DNA of 64,000 nt from Williamsia sp. CHRR-6 (GTDB taxonomy: Bacteria; Actinomycetota; Actinomycetes; Mycobacteriales; Mycobacteriaceae). The position numbers were made by a program, and so were the translations under genes. The stretch spans positions 186,001 through 250,000 of the forward strand of contig NZ_JAHCSG010000001.1 in the NCBI RefSeq assembly GCF_018474015.1, in the 5' to 3' direction. The notes beneath the pieces were generated by a model. That model was not told where the DNA came from. It was given only the letters and a program-made list of their open reading frames with translations, and did no database searches. Below, one piece after another: positions 56,703 through 64,000 of this stretch (positions are counted from its first letter, which is position 1; each line of letters opens with the position of its first letter).

Positions 56703-58268
56703 TCAGATGCGATGTTCGGTCAGTGCCGAGTCCGATCCTCCGTAGGCGGCGCGCAGATCAGGTTTTCGGACCTTGCCGGTAGCCGTTCGGGGCAGTTCCG
56801 ACAACACCACCACGTCCTTGGGATGTTTGAATCGAGCCAACCGCTGGTCGAGGAACACGGTGAGGTCGGCCACGCTCACCTGCTCACCGCTGGTCACCAC
56901 GACTGCGATCGGCACCTCGCCCCAGGTCGGATCGGACCGGCCGATCACCGCCGCCTCCACGATCAGCGGGTGATCGGCCAGCACGTTCTCCAGCTCTGCG
57001 CAGTAGATGTTCTCCCCGCCGGAGATGATCATGTCCTTCTTCCGGTCGACCACGTAGACGAAGCCCTCGTCATCCACGCGCACCAGATCACCGGAATGGA
57101 ACCAGCCGCCGTCGAACGCGGCCGCGGTGCCCTGAGGGTTGTTCCAGTACCCGAGCATCAAACCTGTTCCACGGTAGACGATCTCACCGACCTCACCGGG
57201 AGCCACATCGTTCATCTCGCTGTCGACCACGCGCGCCTCCACCGACTCGACAACCCGCCCTACCGAGCCGATCTTGCGCAGCGAGTCCACCCCTCGCAGA
57301 CAACACGTCACCGGCGACATCTCGGTCTGCCCGAACATGGCCAGGTTCTCCGCATCCGGGAAAGCCTGTGCCATCGCTCGCAACACCGCGTCCGACGCCG
57401 GCGCGGCACCCCAGCTCAAGGTGCGCAACGCCAGTGTCCGCGGACGCGCGAGCTGAGCCGCACACACCAGTTGCCACTGCGCAGGGACCAGGAACACCGA
57501 CGTGGTCCGATCGGCCTGCGCGGTGTCGAGGAAGACGTCGGGATCAAACGCCCCCAACGGCTGGATGAGCATCACAGCGCCCACGTGGATGCTCGGTGCG
57601 AAGCTGACGATGCCGGCGATGTGGAACATCGGCACCACACACGACGGTCGGTCCTGGGCGCCGATCGGACTCGCATGCAGCGCAGTCATGGTCTGCGACA
57701 TGATGTTCGAGTACGACAGCATCGCGCCCTTGGGGCGTCCGGTGGTACCAGAGGTGTACATCAGCAGCATCACCGATTCCTCGGGGACATCGACGACCGG
57801 TGCGGGGTCGCCCACCTCGTCGGTCAGGGCCTCGAACGACTCGTGCTCGCCGAGCACGTCGGGCACCCCGGTGACGACGAGGTGCCGCACCGAACCACAC
57901 CGTTGGGCCACTGCGGTGGCCAACTGCACCAGGGGCGCATCGGCCACGAGCATCTTCGCCGCGCAGTCGTCGACGATGAACGACACCTCCGCCGGGGTCA
58001 TCCTGAAGTTGACCGGGACCGCGATCGCCCCGATCCGGTTGACCGCCACCACGATCTCGAGATACTCGGGCCGATTGAGCATGAGGACCACAACGCGATC
58101 ACCGAAACCGATCCCGCGACGGGCCAACGCCGACGCCAACGCATCGGTGCGCCGTTCGAGTTGCGCCCACGTGGTCACCTCCCCGAGGAACGACAGCGCC
58201 GGTGCGTCCGGCGTCATCCGCGCATGGCGGCGGATGCTGGTGGTCCAGGTGTGCCGTCGCGACCGCAT
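56703..58268 (-). CDS. Fatty acid-CoA ligase (FadD)
   Basis: A 521-residue ANL-superfamily ligase. It has YTSGTTGRPKG (P-loop), MFHIAG, MFGQTEMSP, GWFHSGDLV, KDMIISGGENIY and the catalytic lysine in RTATGKVRKP. The composition suggests a medium- or long-chain acyl-CoA synthetase, but chain length is not readable from sequence. ATG 58268 was chosen because GGGGAG lies four bases upstream. The earlier ATG 58319 overlaps the start of the divergent gene. Confidence 0.9.
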   Translation of the reverse strand: MRSRRHTWTTSIRRHARMTPDAPALSFLGEVTTWAQLERRTDALASALARRGIGFGDRVVVLMLNRPEYLEIVVAVNRIGAIAVPVNFRMTPAEVSFIVDDCAAKMLVADAPLVQLATAVAQRCGSVRHLVVTGVPDVLGEHESFEALTDEVGDPAPVVDVPEESVMLLMYTSGTTGRPKGAMLSYSNIMSQTMTALHASPIGAQDRPSCVVPMFHIAGIVSFAPSIHVGAVMLIQPLGAFDPDVFLDTAQADRTTSVFLVPAQWQLVCAAQLARPRTLALRTLSWGAAPASDAVLRAMAQAFPDAENLAMFGQTEMSPVTCCLRGVDSLRKIGSVGRVVESVEARVVDSEMNDVAPGEVGEIVYRGTGLMLGYWNNPQGTAAAFDGGWFHSGDLVRVDDEGFVYVVDRKKDMIISGGENIYCAELENVLADHPLIVEAAVIGRSDPTWGEVPIAVVVTSGEQVSVADLTVFLDQRLARFKHPKDVVVLSELPRTATGKVRKPDLRAAYGGSDSALTEHRI

Positions 58269-58317
58269 CGGCTCCCCTATCGGTGAGATGTCCGTGCGAT
58301 CGACATGTGGTGCCACC

Positions 58318-58704
58318 ATGGCTGATCTCCTCGACGCCGTCGGTTCGTGTCTCGATCATGCCCGCCAGTGCGATCAGACAGACACGAGTCGCCGATGTCG
58401 TTGTGGCCGCGACCAACTCGCGGGCCCAGAGGTCTGTGTCCAGCGGTATGCTCGTGAGCACTCGTCGCGGGCCGAGTGGATCGAGATGACCATGGCTGCG
58501 CTGACCGAACGATTCCCCGCCTACTGCCCACACGGCCATCGACTCGGTGCGCGACGGATGCTGGTGGGGTGGGACAACGTGTGTGACCCGCCCCAACGGA
58601 TCTGGGTCTGCGTGCGCTGCAGTGCGGTGACCTACCGGGACACCGCCAGGCTCGACTTCGACCTGGACCCAGACCATGACCTCCACACTCCAGACGAGGT
58701 CTGA
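58318..58704 (+). CDS. Cys-rich putative zinc-binding protein
   Basis: A 128-residue protein I do not recognise. Nine cysteines (11, 18, 27, 29, 40, 70, 89, 98, 101) include CPHGH at 70-74 and CVRC at 98-101, which could hold a zinc ion. The C-terminus is acidic (DFDLDPDHDLH). There is no signal peptide or membrane segment. No ribosome binding site precedes ATG 58318. It diverges from the fatty acid-CoA ligase with 49 nt between starts. The pattern of paired cysteines across an otherwise ordinary sequence supports it as a real gene, but it might be shorter. Confidence 0.6.
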   Translation: MADLLDAVGSCLDHARQCDQTDTSRRCRCGRDQLAGPEVCVQRYAREHSSRAEWIEMTMAALTERFPAYCPHGHRLGARRMLVGWDNVCDPPQRIWVCVRCSAVTYRDTARLDFDLDPDHDLHTPDEV

Positions 58705-58781
58705 TGTCTGGGGTCTGGGCGCGGCGTCGGAATGCCGCGCGCAACCGCCGATACGGTGCACGAGGGGTGCACGCCACAAGG

Positions 58782-58787
58782 CATAGT
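58782..58787 (+). promoter_or_regulatory. -10 box (CATAGT) for the GGDEF gene
   Basis: CATAGT ends six bases before the GTG start at 58794; a leaderless mRNA is likely. Confidence 0.55.
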
Positions 58788-58793
58788 TGACCC

Positions 58794-60125
58794 GTGCACA
58801 CCGAGGACCGACGCGAAGCGGCGACCACCGCCGCCCGTTCCGCCGGTGACTTGCCTGTACGTGGCTCGCTGGCACCGGATGCGAACACCGACGCCGCACG
58901 ACCTGACCACGCGGCGGAGTCTGAGCGCACCTACCTGACGCAGCCCACCGCGCAGACCGATCCCGCCGCGCCCGGGTCGACGCACACGGCTGCGGCGTCT
59001 GCGGTGTCACGCCGAACGCGGTTCGATGGCTGGGCCCGAGGCGTCACCGGGCACTTCGATGCACGTACGGCCGCGGTGGTCCTGAGCACCAGTGGTGCGC
59101 TGCCGCTACCCCTGTTCGCGTTGGTGCAGCCCTCGCTGATCCGGCCCGGCGGGCTACCCGCACTCGGGGTCATCTGGTTGTTCACCCTGGTGGTGTTCAC
59201 CACCTCGGTGCTCCTGGGCCGCCTCTCCGACCGGATGTTCAGCATCTTCGGACTCATCGGCATGGCCGGGATCGCCGGGTCGGCCTACCTCGTCGACGAA
59301 CCCGCCACCTCGGGGGTCATCACCACTCTGCTGGCCGCCATCCCGGCCATCGCCGCCATGTCGTCGTCCCGCTCGGTGGTCATCGGGTTCTCCCTGTTCG
59401 CCGTCGCGCTGGCGGTCCTGGTGGCCTTCACCGCTGCCACTTCGATGGCCGGAGTGCTGGTGCGCAGCGGGGCGGGCGTGGCCAACGTGATGGTCCCGGT
59501 GTTCGTCGTCGCCGCACTACGCGGATCACTCGAGGTGACCATGCAGCGCTATGCGGTGTTAGGCAACACCGATCCGCTCACCGGGCTGCTCAACCGCCGC
59601 GGATTCCTCGAACGCAGCCCAGACGTACTCGCGACCATCGCCGGCGCCGGCGCTCAGGTGGGTTTCCTGCTGATCGACGTGGATCACTTCAAGTCCGTCA
59701 ACGATCGCCTCGGCCACGCCGGCGGTGACGCCGTTCTCGTCGACACCGTGCAGGCGATCGTCTCGGCCGCACCGGCGGATGCGCTGATCGGGCGGTTCGG
59801 TGGCGAGGAGTTCGTCGTGATGTGCGCGACCAGCGGGCCGCCCGACCTCGCCGCAACGGCCGAACAGATCCGCAGCGCAGTCCCGCGCCGGTCACCGGTG
59901 ACCGTCAGCATCGGCGCAGTGGCCGCAGCCCTCACCTGCGACCGCGCTGGGTCCACCAACGTGGCCGGCGTGATCGATCACCTGACACATCTCGCCGATC
60001 GTTGGGTGTACGTGGCCAAGAGCGCAGGCCGCGACCGGGTGGTGTGCCTGGGGTCCTCGCCGGTGCACGTGGTCACCGGAACCGCGACCCCCCCGCACCT
60101 ACGCGTGCGCGGCTTCTCCTCGTGA
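58794..60125 (+). CDS. Membrane GGDEF-domain protein, probable diguanylate cyclase
   Basis: A 443-residue protein. Residues 1-85 are cytoplasmic and low-complexity. About six membrane helices lie between 95 and 250. A GGDEF domain follows (about 262-425) with LGNTDPLTGLLNRRGF, LLIDVDHFKSVND and the active-site GGEEF at residues 336-340. It should make cyclic di-GMP from GTP. The RxxD product-inhibition site is absent (APAD in that region). No EAL domain is attached. The 3' end overlaps the convergent GNAT-like gene by 27 nt. Confidence 0.9.
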   Translation: MHTEDRREAATTAARSAGDLPVRGSLAPDANTDAARPDHAAESERTYLTQPTAQTDPAAPGSTHTAAASAVSRRTRFDGWARGVTGHFDARTAAVVLSTSGALPLPLFALVQPSLIRPGGLPALGVIWLFTLVVFTTSVLLGRLSDRMFSIFGLIGMAGIAGSAYLVDEPATSGVITTLLAAIPAIAAMSSSRSVVIGFSLFAVALAVLVAFTAATSMAGVLVRSGAGVANVMVPVFVVAALRGSLEVTMQRYAVLGNTDPLTGLLNRRGFLERSPDVLATIAGAGAQVGFLLIDVDHFKSVNDRLGHAGGDAVLVDTVQAIVSAAPADALIGRFGGEEFVVMCATSGPPDLAATAEQIRSAVPRRSPVTVSIGAVAAALTCDRAGSTNVAGVIDHLTHLADRWVYVAKSAGRDRVVCLGSSPVHVVTGTATPPHLRVRGFSS

Positions 60126-60890
60126 CACGCGCCGTGGACGAAGGCACGCGCGGACGCGCTCGGCGTCGGTGAGCATTCCCGGGGCGAGTTGCTCGGCCTC
60201 CAGGCACATCTGAGGCCAGACCCCGGGATCGGCATCGGACTCGATCTCGGTCCGATCCCACCACATCAGTCGAGTTCGGTACCGCTCATCCGGATACGCA
60301 GCCGGTGCCACGGTCTCGTCGATGCGGCCACCGGAACTCCCCCAGACCCGCAGGATGTAGTCGGCTGCCGTCGCCATCAGATACCGAGTGCCCAACAACC
60401 CCAGCGACGCCAGCGCCTGCCGGGCAAGCAGCGCCGACACCGCCGGGCCGTCGCAGACGCGGGGCGCGACCCAGGCTGTCTTCACCTCCGCCACCCCTTC
60501 GGCCAAGCGCTTGTCGACCGCGGCGACCACCGCCGACTGTGCGTGGTTGCCGGCCCACTCACCGACCGCATGTGATTGATCGACCGCGGTGTAGGGACCC
60601 TGGATCCGGACGCCGCCGCACACGCCGTCGGCGTCGAGTACGGCGTAGAAAAGCGCGGTGTCATGGCCGTCGAGGATCGCCGCGTGATCCAGCGCCACCT
60701 CTACCCCGCGAGCGCGATAGACCGCTCGTGCCCCGTCGAGGTAGTCCCGCCACAAACGAGGCTGCGACGCCGGCGTGGCGGCGATGAGTTCACATTTGCT
60801 GAGCGGATCCCGGAATCCGACCGGGAACTCCCCGGGCTCGAAATATGTCCAACCGGGAAACTGTGCTGCATTTGTGGCCACTGAGGTCAT
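60099..60890 (-). CDS. GNAT/LuxI-fold acyltransferase-like protein
   Basis: A 263-residue protein that resembles acyl-CoA- or acyl-ACP-dependent N-acyltransferases of the GNAT and autoinducer-synthase fold. The region FYAVLDADGVCGGVRIQGPY looks like the central strands, followed by a helix and WVAPRVCDGPAVSALLARQALASL as the pyrophosphate-binding and following helix region. The donor and acceptor are unknown, and assignment is by fold pattern only. The start is ATG 60890, after GAGAGA; upstream in-frame codons lack support. It is divergent from the ThiF-nitroreductase gene (228 nt) and convergent with the GGDEF gene. Confidence 0.6.
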   Translation of the reverse strand: MTSVATNAAQFPGWTYFEPGEFPVGFRDPLSKCELIAATPASQPRLWRDYLDGARAVYRARGVEVALDHAAILDGHDTALFYAVLDADGVCGGVRIQGPYTAVDQSHAVGEWAGNHAQSAVVAAVDKRLAEGVAEVKTAWVAPRVCDGPAVSALLARQALASLGLLGTRYLMATAADYILRVWGSSGGRIDETVAPAAYPDERYRTRLMWWDRTEIESDADPGVWPQMCLEAEQLAPGMLTDAERVRACLRPRRVSRGEAAHA

Positions 60891-61044
60891 GGGGGATCTC
60901 TCTTCGTTGTGTGAACACCGGATGATGGACGTAACTGCGGTTCGGGCGGGTAATTTGCGATCATGCACAGCGAACTGTCCGCATGAAAATCGCGACGGCA
61001 GCATTTCCGACAACGGCCGTTGTCACTGATCTGATCGGGCCGAT

Positions 61045-61058
61045 CCGAGGCGCCTCGG
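61045..61058. promoter_or_regulatory. Perfect 14-bp palindrome in the divergent promoter region
   Basis: CCGAGGCGCCTCGG lies in the 228-nt region between the GNAT-like gene and the ThiF-nitroreductase gene, 60 bp before the latter. It may be an operator shared by the two genes, or a hairpin. The flanking sequence is less GC-rich than average and includes TATCGT near 61074, a possible -10. Confidence 0.4.
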
Positions 61059-61118
61059 CAACGGCTAGTTCACTATCGTAAATCAGAGCGTCGGGTAATT
61101 CACGAGAGGAAGAATTCA

Positions 61119-63275
61119 ATGAGGGAAACCGTGAGTGCACCATCAGACATCGAATTCGGTGAGGCCGAGATCCTCGACCCCGGTGTCGGCGCGGACGCCG
61201 AACGGATCGAATGGTTACGCCGGGACACCGGCGTGCGCAGCGTCGACACCATACGTGCTCAGCGGACGTCGCTGGCTGAGGTGCTTCCGCCCGCGACCGA
61301 GCTCCTCGACGAGCCCACCCGGTGGGTCCACTACCCGTGGCGGTCGACCCTGGTACACCTACTGGGCCCCATAGGTTTTCGTCGGTTGCGCCTTGATCGC
61401 AACCGCAACAAGATCACCCTCGCCGAGCAGGATCGGTTGGCCCTCCTCCGGGTCGGGGTGGTCGGACTCAGCGTCGGACACGTCGTGGCCCACACCCTGG
61501 CGATGGAGGGCTCAGCGGGAACCATCCGACTCGCCGACTTCGACCACCTCGACCTGTCCAACCTCAACCGGGTCCCCGGGTCGGTCTGCGACCTCGGCGT
61601 CAACAAGTCGGTGGCCGCGGCACGGCGGATCGCCGAGATCGACCCCTACATCACCGTCGAGGTCGTGCCCGGCGGCATCGACGCCGAGACGGTGGCGCGG
61701 TTCATCGATGGACTGGACCTGGTCCTCGAGGAGTGCGACTCGTTCGACGCCAAGGTGTTGGTACGCGATCAGGCACGTAGACAACGCATCCCGGTGATCA
61801 TGGAGACCAGCGACGGGGGCGTGCTCGACGTCGAGAGGTTCGACCGCGAACCGCAGCGACCGCTGTTTCACGGCTTGCTCGGCGACATCGACGCATCGGC
61901 CGTGGCGGGATTGAGCACGGCTCAGAAGATGCCGCTGGCCATCGCCCTGCTCGACGCGTCCCGGGTGACCACTCGGATGGCGGCATCGGCGTTGGAGCTG
62001 GGGCGAACCATCGGCAGCTGGCCCCAGCTGGGCGGCGAGGTGGCGCTGGGCGGGGCGACGTGCGCCGCGGCGGTTCGTCGGCTGGCGCTGGGGCGCGAGC
62101 TGCCATCGGGGCGGGTACGCGTGGACCTGGACCGACTGCTCGACACCATCATCGAGCCTGCCGTCGCAGATCGGTCGACCACCTCGTCGACCGGGGAGCT
62201 CGTTGATCCGAGGAGCACCTTCGGTGAACTCGACGACATCGAGGCCGTGCTCTTCGCCGGACGCCGCGCTCCCTCGCCCGGGAACGCTCAGCGCTGGCGG
62301 ATCACCGCGGTGGACAACACGATTCGCATCGCACTGGGCGACCAGCCCGCCGGACCCACCGACATCGACGACCGGGCCGGCATCGTGACGCTGGGCATGG
62401 TCGCGCACAACGTACGGGTGGCCGCAGCCGAGCGCTCGATCCTGGGCGCCGACCTGATCGCGCCCACCGCCGACGACCATCGCACACTGGTCGTCGAACT
62501 CGGTGATCGCACCGATCCGACGCTGGCGCGGCGCACCGACGCGATGCTCGCCCGTCACACCAACCGGATGCCTGGGGATGCAAGCGCCCTGTCCGATACC
62601 GAGACCGCCGCACTGCTCGGTGCCGTCGGCGACGTCGCACTGCCCAGCGGCACCATTCCCCCGGGGCTACGCGTGGTGGCCGATCCGCATGGCCTCGACA
62701 ACTGCGCACAACTGTTCGCCGCCTACGAGCGGATTCGCTACCTCACCCCCGCATTGCACCGGGAGATGGTCGACGAACTGCGCTTGCCCGGCGCCACCGG
62801 CAATCCCGACACCGGGATCGCGCTACCGAGCGTCGGGTTGCCCCCGCAGATGGTGGTGATGCTCGACGTGTTGCGGCGGGCCGACGCGATGGCCGAGCTC
62901 GACGCATGGGACGCCGGGCACTCGCTGGGTGCCGCGGCCGCGGCTGCGGTGCAGTCGAGTTCGGCTCTGGTCGCTGTCGTCGGGGTAGACCACACCCCCG
63001 CCACCCTCGCGTACTGCGGCATGGTCGCTGAGGCTTTGTGGATTCGCGCCACCGAGATCGGCCTGGCCGTGTGCCCGATGAACCCGGTCTCGCTCTACGC
63101 CCGAACCGACGCCGAGCGGCGGTTGATCTCCCCAGGTCGTGCGCACGAGCTCGGCGAACTCGACCGCGCGCTCCATTCCGAACTCGGTGTGCTGGAGTCG
63201 GAGTCGGTGGCGATGATCGTCCGAATCCACCGCTCGACGGTGCGACCGCCGATCAGCCGACGACGCCGATACTGA
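61119..63275 (+). CDS. ThiF (E1-like) and nitroreductase fusion, Rv1355c/MoeY family
   Basis: A 718-residue two-domain protein. After an N-terminal region of about 105 residues comes a ThiF/MoeB-like adenylating domain (107-330) with a Rossmann loop GLSVG (116-120), DFD (140-142) and SNLNR (147-151), so ATP binding looks intact; no CxxC zinc pair is seen. The second half (about 370-700) resembles FMN nitroreductases (AGRRAPSPGNAQRW). M. tuberculosis Rv1355c, called MoeY, has the same architecture. E1 enzymes activate a carboxyl terminus and nitroreductases reduce or oxidise; the substrate is unknown. AGGAAG precedes the ATG. The neighbours are a GNAT-like and a GGDEF gene. Confidence 0.85.
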   Translation: MRETVSAPSDIEFGEAEILDPGVGADAERIEWLRRDTGVRSVDTIRAQRTSLAEVLPPATELLDEPTRWVHYPWRSTLVHLLGPIGFRRLRLDRNRNKITLAEQDRLALLRVGVVGLSVGHVVAHTLAMEGSAGTIRLADFDHLDLSNLNRVPGSVCDLGVNKSVAAARRIAEIDPYITVEVVPGGIDAETVARFIDGLDLVLEECDSFDAKVLVRDQARRQRIPVIMETSDGGVLDVERFDREPQRPLFHGLLGDIDASAVAGLSTAQKMPLAIALLDASRVTTRMAASALELGRTIGSWPQLGGEVALGGATCAAAVRRLALGRELPSGRVRVDLDRLLDTIIEPAVADRSTTSSTGELVDPRSTFGELDDIEAVLFAGRRAPSPGNAQRWRITAVDNTIRIALGDQPAGPTDIDDRAGIVTLGMVAHNVRVAAAERSILGADLIAPTADDHRTLVVELGDRTDPTLARRTDAMLARHTNRMPGDASALSDTETAALLGAVGDVALPSGTIPPGLRVVADPHGLDNCAQLFAAYERIRYLTPALHREMVDELRLPGATGNPDTGIALPSVGLPPQMVVMLDVLRRADAMAELDAWDAGHSLGAAAAAAVQSSSALVAVVGVDHTPATLAYCGMVAEALWIRATEIGLAVCPMNPVSLYARTDAERRLISPGRAHELGELDRALHSELGVLESESVAMIVRIHRSTVRPPISRRRRY

Positions 63276-63362
63276 TCGATCGGACGGTCGGCGGTCGGGG
63301 GCGGGCTCGCCGGCCGGACGCCGCGCACGCACCGTCGGACAGGCCAGGTCGGGTGCGGACGG

Positions 63363-64000
63363 TCAGTAGGCTCCGTCGCTGCTCACCACGGCCCGGGCGG
63401 TACGCCAGAGGATGATGACGTCGGACATGATCGACCAGTTCTCCACGTAGGACAGGTCCAGGCGGACCGATTCCTCCCAGGACAGATCCGAGCGTCCCGA
63501 CACCTGCCACAGCCCGGTGATACCGGGCTTGACCAGCATCCGTCGCGTCACCACGTGGTCGTAGGTCTCCACCTCTTCACGCAGCGGTGGGCGCGGCCCG
63601 ACCAGGCTCATCGAACCGCCGATCACGTTGAACAGTTGCGGGAGTTCGTCGAGGCTGAAGCGGCGCATGAACTTGCCCACCGGGGTGACCCGGGGATCGT
63701 TCTGCATCTTGAACAGCACTCCGTTGCCCTCGCTGAGTTCGGCCAACTGCTGACGCTGGGCGTCGGCCCCGTCGACCATCGAACGGAACTTCCACATCCG
63801 GAACGGCTCGTTGTTGAGGCCCATCCGCTCGCCGCGATAGAACACCGGGCCCGGTGAGGTGGCCTTGACCGCGATGGCACACACCAGCAGGACCGGCGAC
63901 AGCACCAGCAGGCCCACCGCGGTGACCGCGCGGTCGAAGGCCGACTTGAGGAACCGGTTCGCACCCTCATAGCTGGGCTTGTCGATGTGCAGCAGCGGCA
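63363..64000 (-). CDS. Undecaprenyl-phosphate sugar phosphotransferase, 3' part
   Basis: The C-terminal 212 codons of a bacterial sugar transferase (WbaP/WcaJ type); its beginning lies beyond the window. The chain opens with [20 protein letters not shown], then a membrane segment, [50 protein letters not shown], and [15 protein letters not shown]. It transfers a sugar phosphate to the lipid carrier to begin exopolysaccharide or glycan synthesis. The missing N-terminal portion probably has more membrane helices. Confidence 0.93.
   Translation of the reverse strand, partial: PLLHIDKPSYEGANRFLKSAFDRAVTAVGLLVLSPVLLVCAIAVKATSPGPVFYRGERMGLNNEPFRMWKFRSMVDGADAQRQQLAELSEGNGVLFKMQNDPRVTPVGKFMRRFSLDELPQLFNVIGGSMSLVGPRPPLREEVETYDHVVTRRMLVKPGITGLWQVSGRSDLSWEESVRLDLSYVENWSIMSDVIILWRTARAVVSSDGAY

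Overview
The window is GC-rich actinobacterial chromosome from a mycolic-acid-containing member of the Mycobacteriales. Codon use, a FAS-II mycolate-precursor operon (fabD-acpM-kasA-accD6), a cell-envelope Hip1/CaeA-like hydrolase and two antigen-85-type esterases all point that way. From memory, gene order follows Mycobacterium tuberculosis Rv2206 to Rv2247 almost gene for gene. Extra genes, the presence of a single KAS gene and the cobU-cobT fusion suggest a Gordonia- or Williamsia-like genus rather than Mycobacterium itself. No insertion sequence, prophage, CRISPR array or replication origin was seen.

Layout. 1-5.1 kb: end of a DUF3043 membrane protein, cobalamin nucleotide-loop genes (cobU-cobT fusion, cobS), ilvE and gcvT. 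5.3-12.8 kb: leucyl aminopeptidase, the E2 acyltransferase dlaT, an epimerase-like gene, lipB and lipA (octanoyl transfer and lipoyl synthesis for E2), DUF4191 and RDD membrane proteins. 12.9-20.9 kb: the nitrogen block glnA1, glnE, glnA2, interrupted by a DUF4189 surface protein and a membrane-anchored EEP phosphatase/nuclease. 21-26.3 kb: exported TAP-type hydrolase, panB, prolyl iminopeptidase and a CYTH-CHAD protein. 26.4-26.8 kb: RNase P RNA on the minus strand. 26.9-30.4 kb: an insertion relative to M. tuberculosis, with two paralogous secreted esterases flanking an anion transporter. 30.5-42.4 kb: RNase H/phosphatase fusion, zinc-ribbon coiled-coil protein, Nif3, CobC-like aminotransferase, ptkA/ptpA-like pair, zinc peptidase, SURF1, cobD/cbiB, a spermidine-synthase-like enzyme, a FadD36-like ligase and DUF429. 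42.4-46.2 kb: exported YdcF protein, a previously uncalled 49-codon gene, tRNA-Val(TAC), AhpE-like peroxiredoxin, DUF3052, and a lipoprotein with a 24-bp tandem repeat at its 3' end. 46.4-55 kb: aceE, the mabR-like regulator and the FAS-II operon, closed by a strong terminator. 55.1-64 kb: an accessory tail with DUF3145, serine-hydrolase, acyl-CoA ligase, a Cys-rich protein, a GGDEF protein convergent with a GNAT/LuxI-fold enzyme, a ThiF-nitroreductase fusion (Rv1355c/MoeY type), and an incomplete sugar transferase.

How the genes work together. The window holds pyruvate dehydrogenase E1 (aceE), a lipoylated E2 (dlaT) and both lipoylation enzymes, so most of one complex is built here. Cobalamin assembly is spread over three loci (cobUT-cobS, cobC, cobD). 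GlnE probably modifies GlnA1, which keeps its adenylylation tyrosine, but not GlnA2, which has lost it. MabR probably controls the FAS-II genes next to it, and a TTTGT/ACAAA inverted repeat in the fabD upstream region is a candidate operator.

A recurrent feature is a TANNNT or CATAGT -10 hexamer ending 6-7 nt before the start codon, at a dozen or so genes. This predicts many leaderless mRNAs. The most open-ended region is 58.8-63.3 kb (GGDEF, GNAT-like and ThiF-nitroreductase genes), where no product is known to me.
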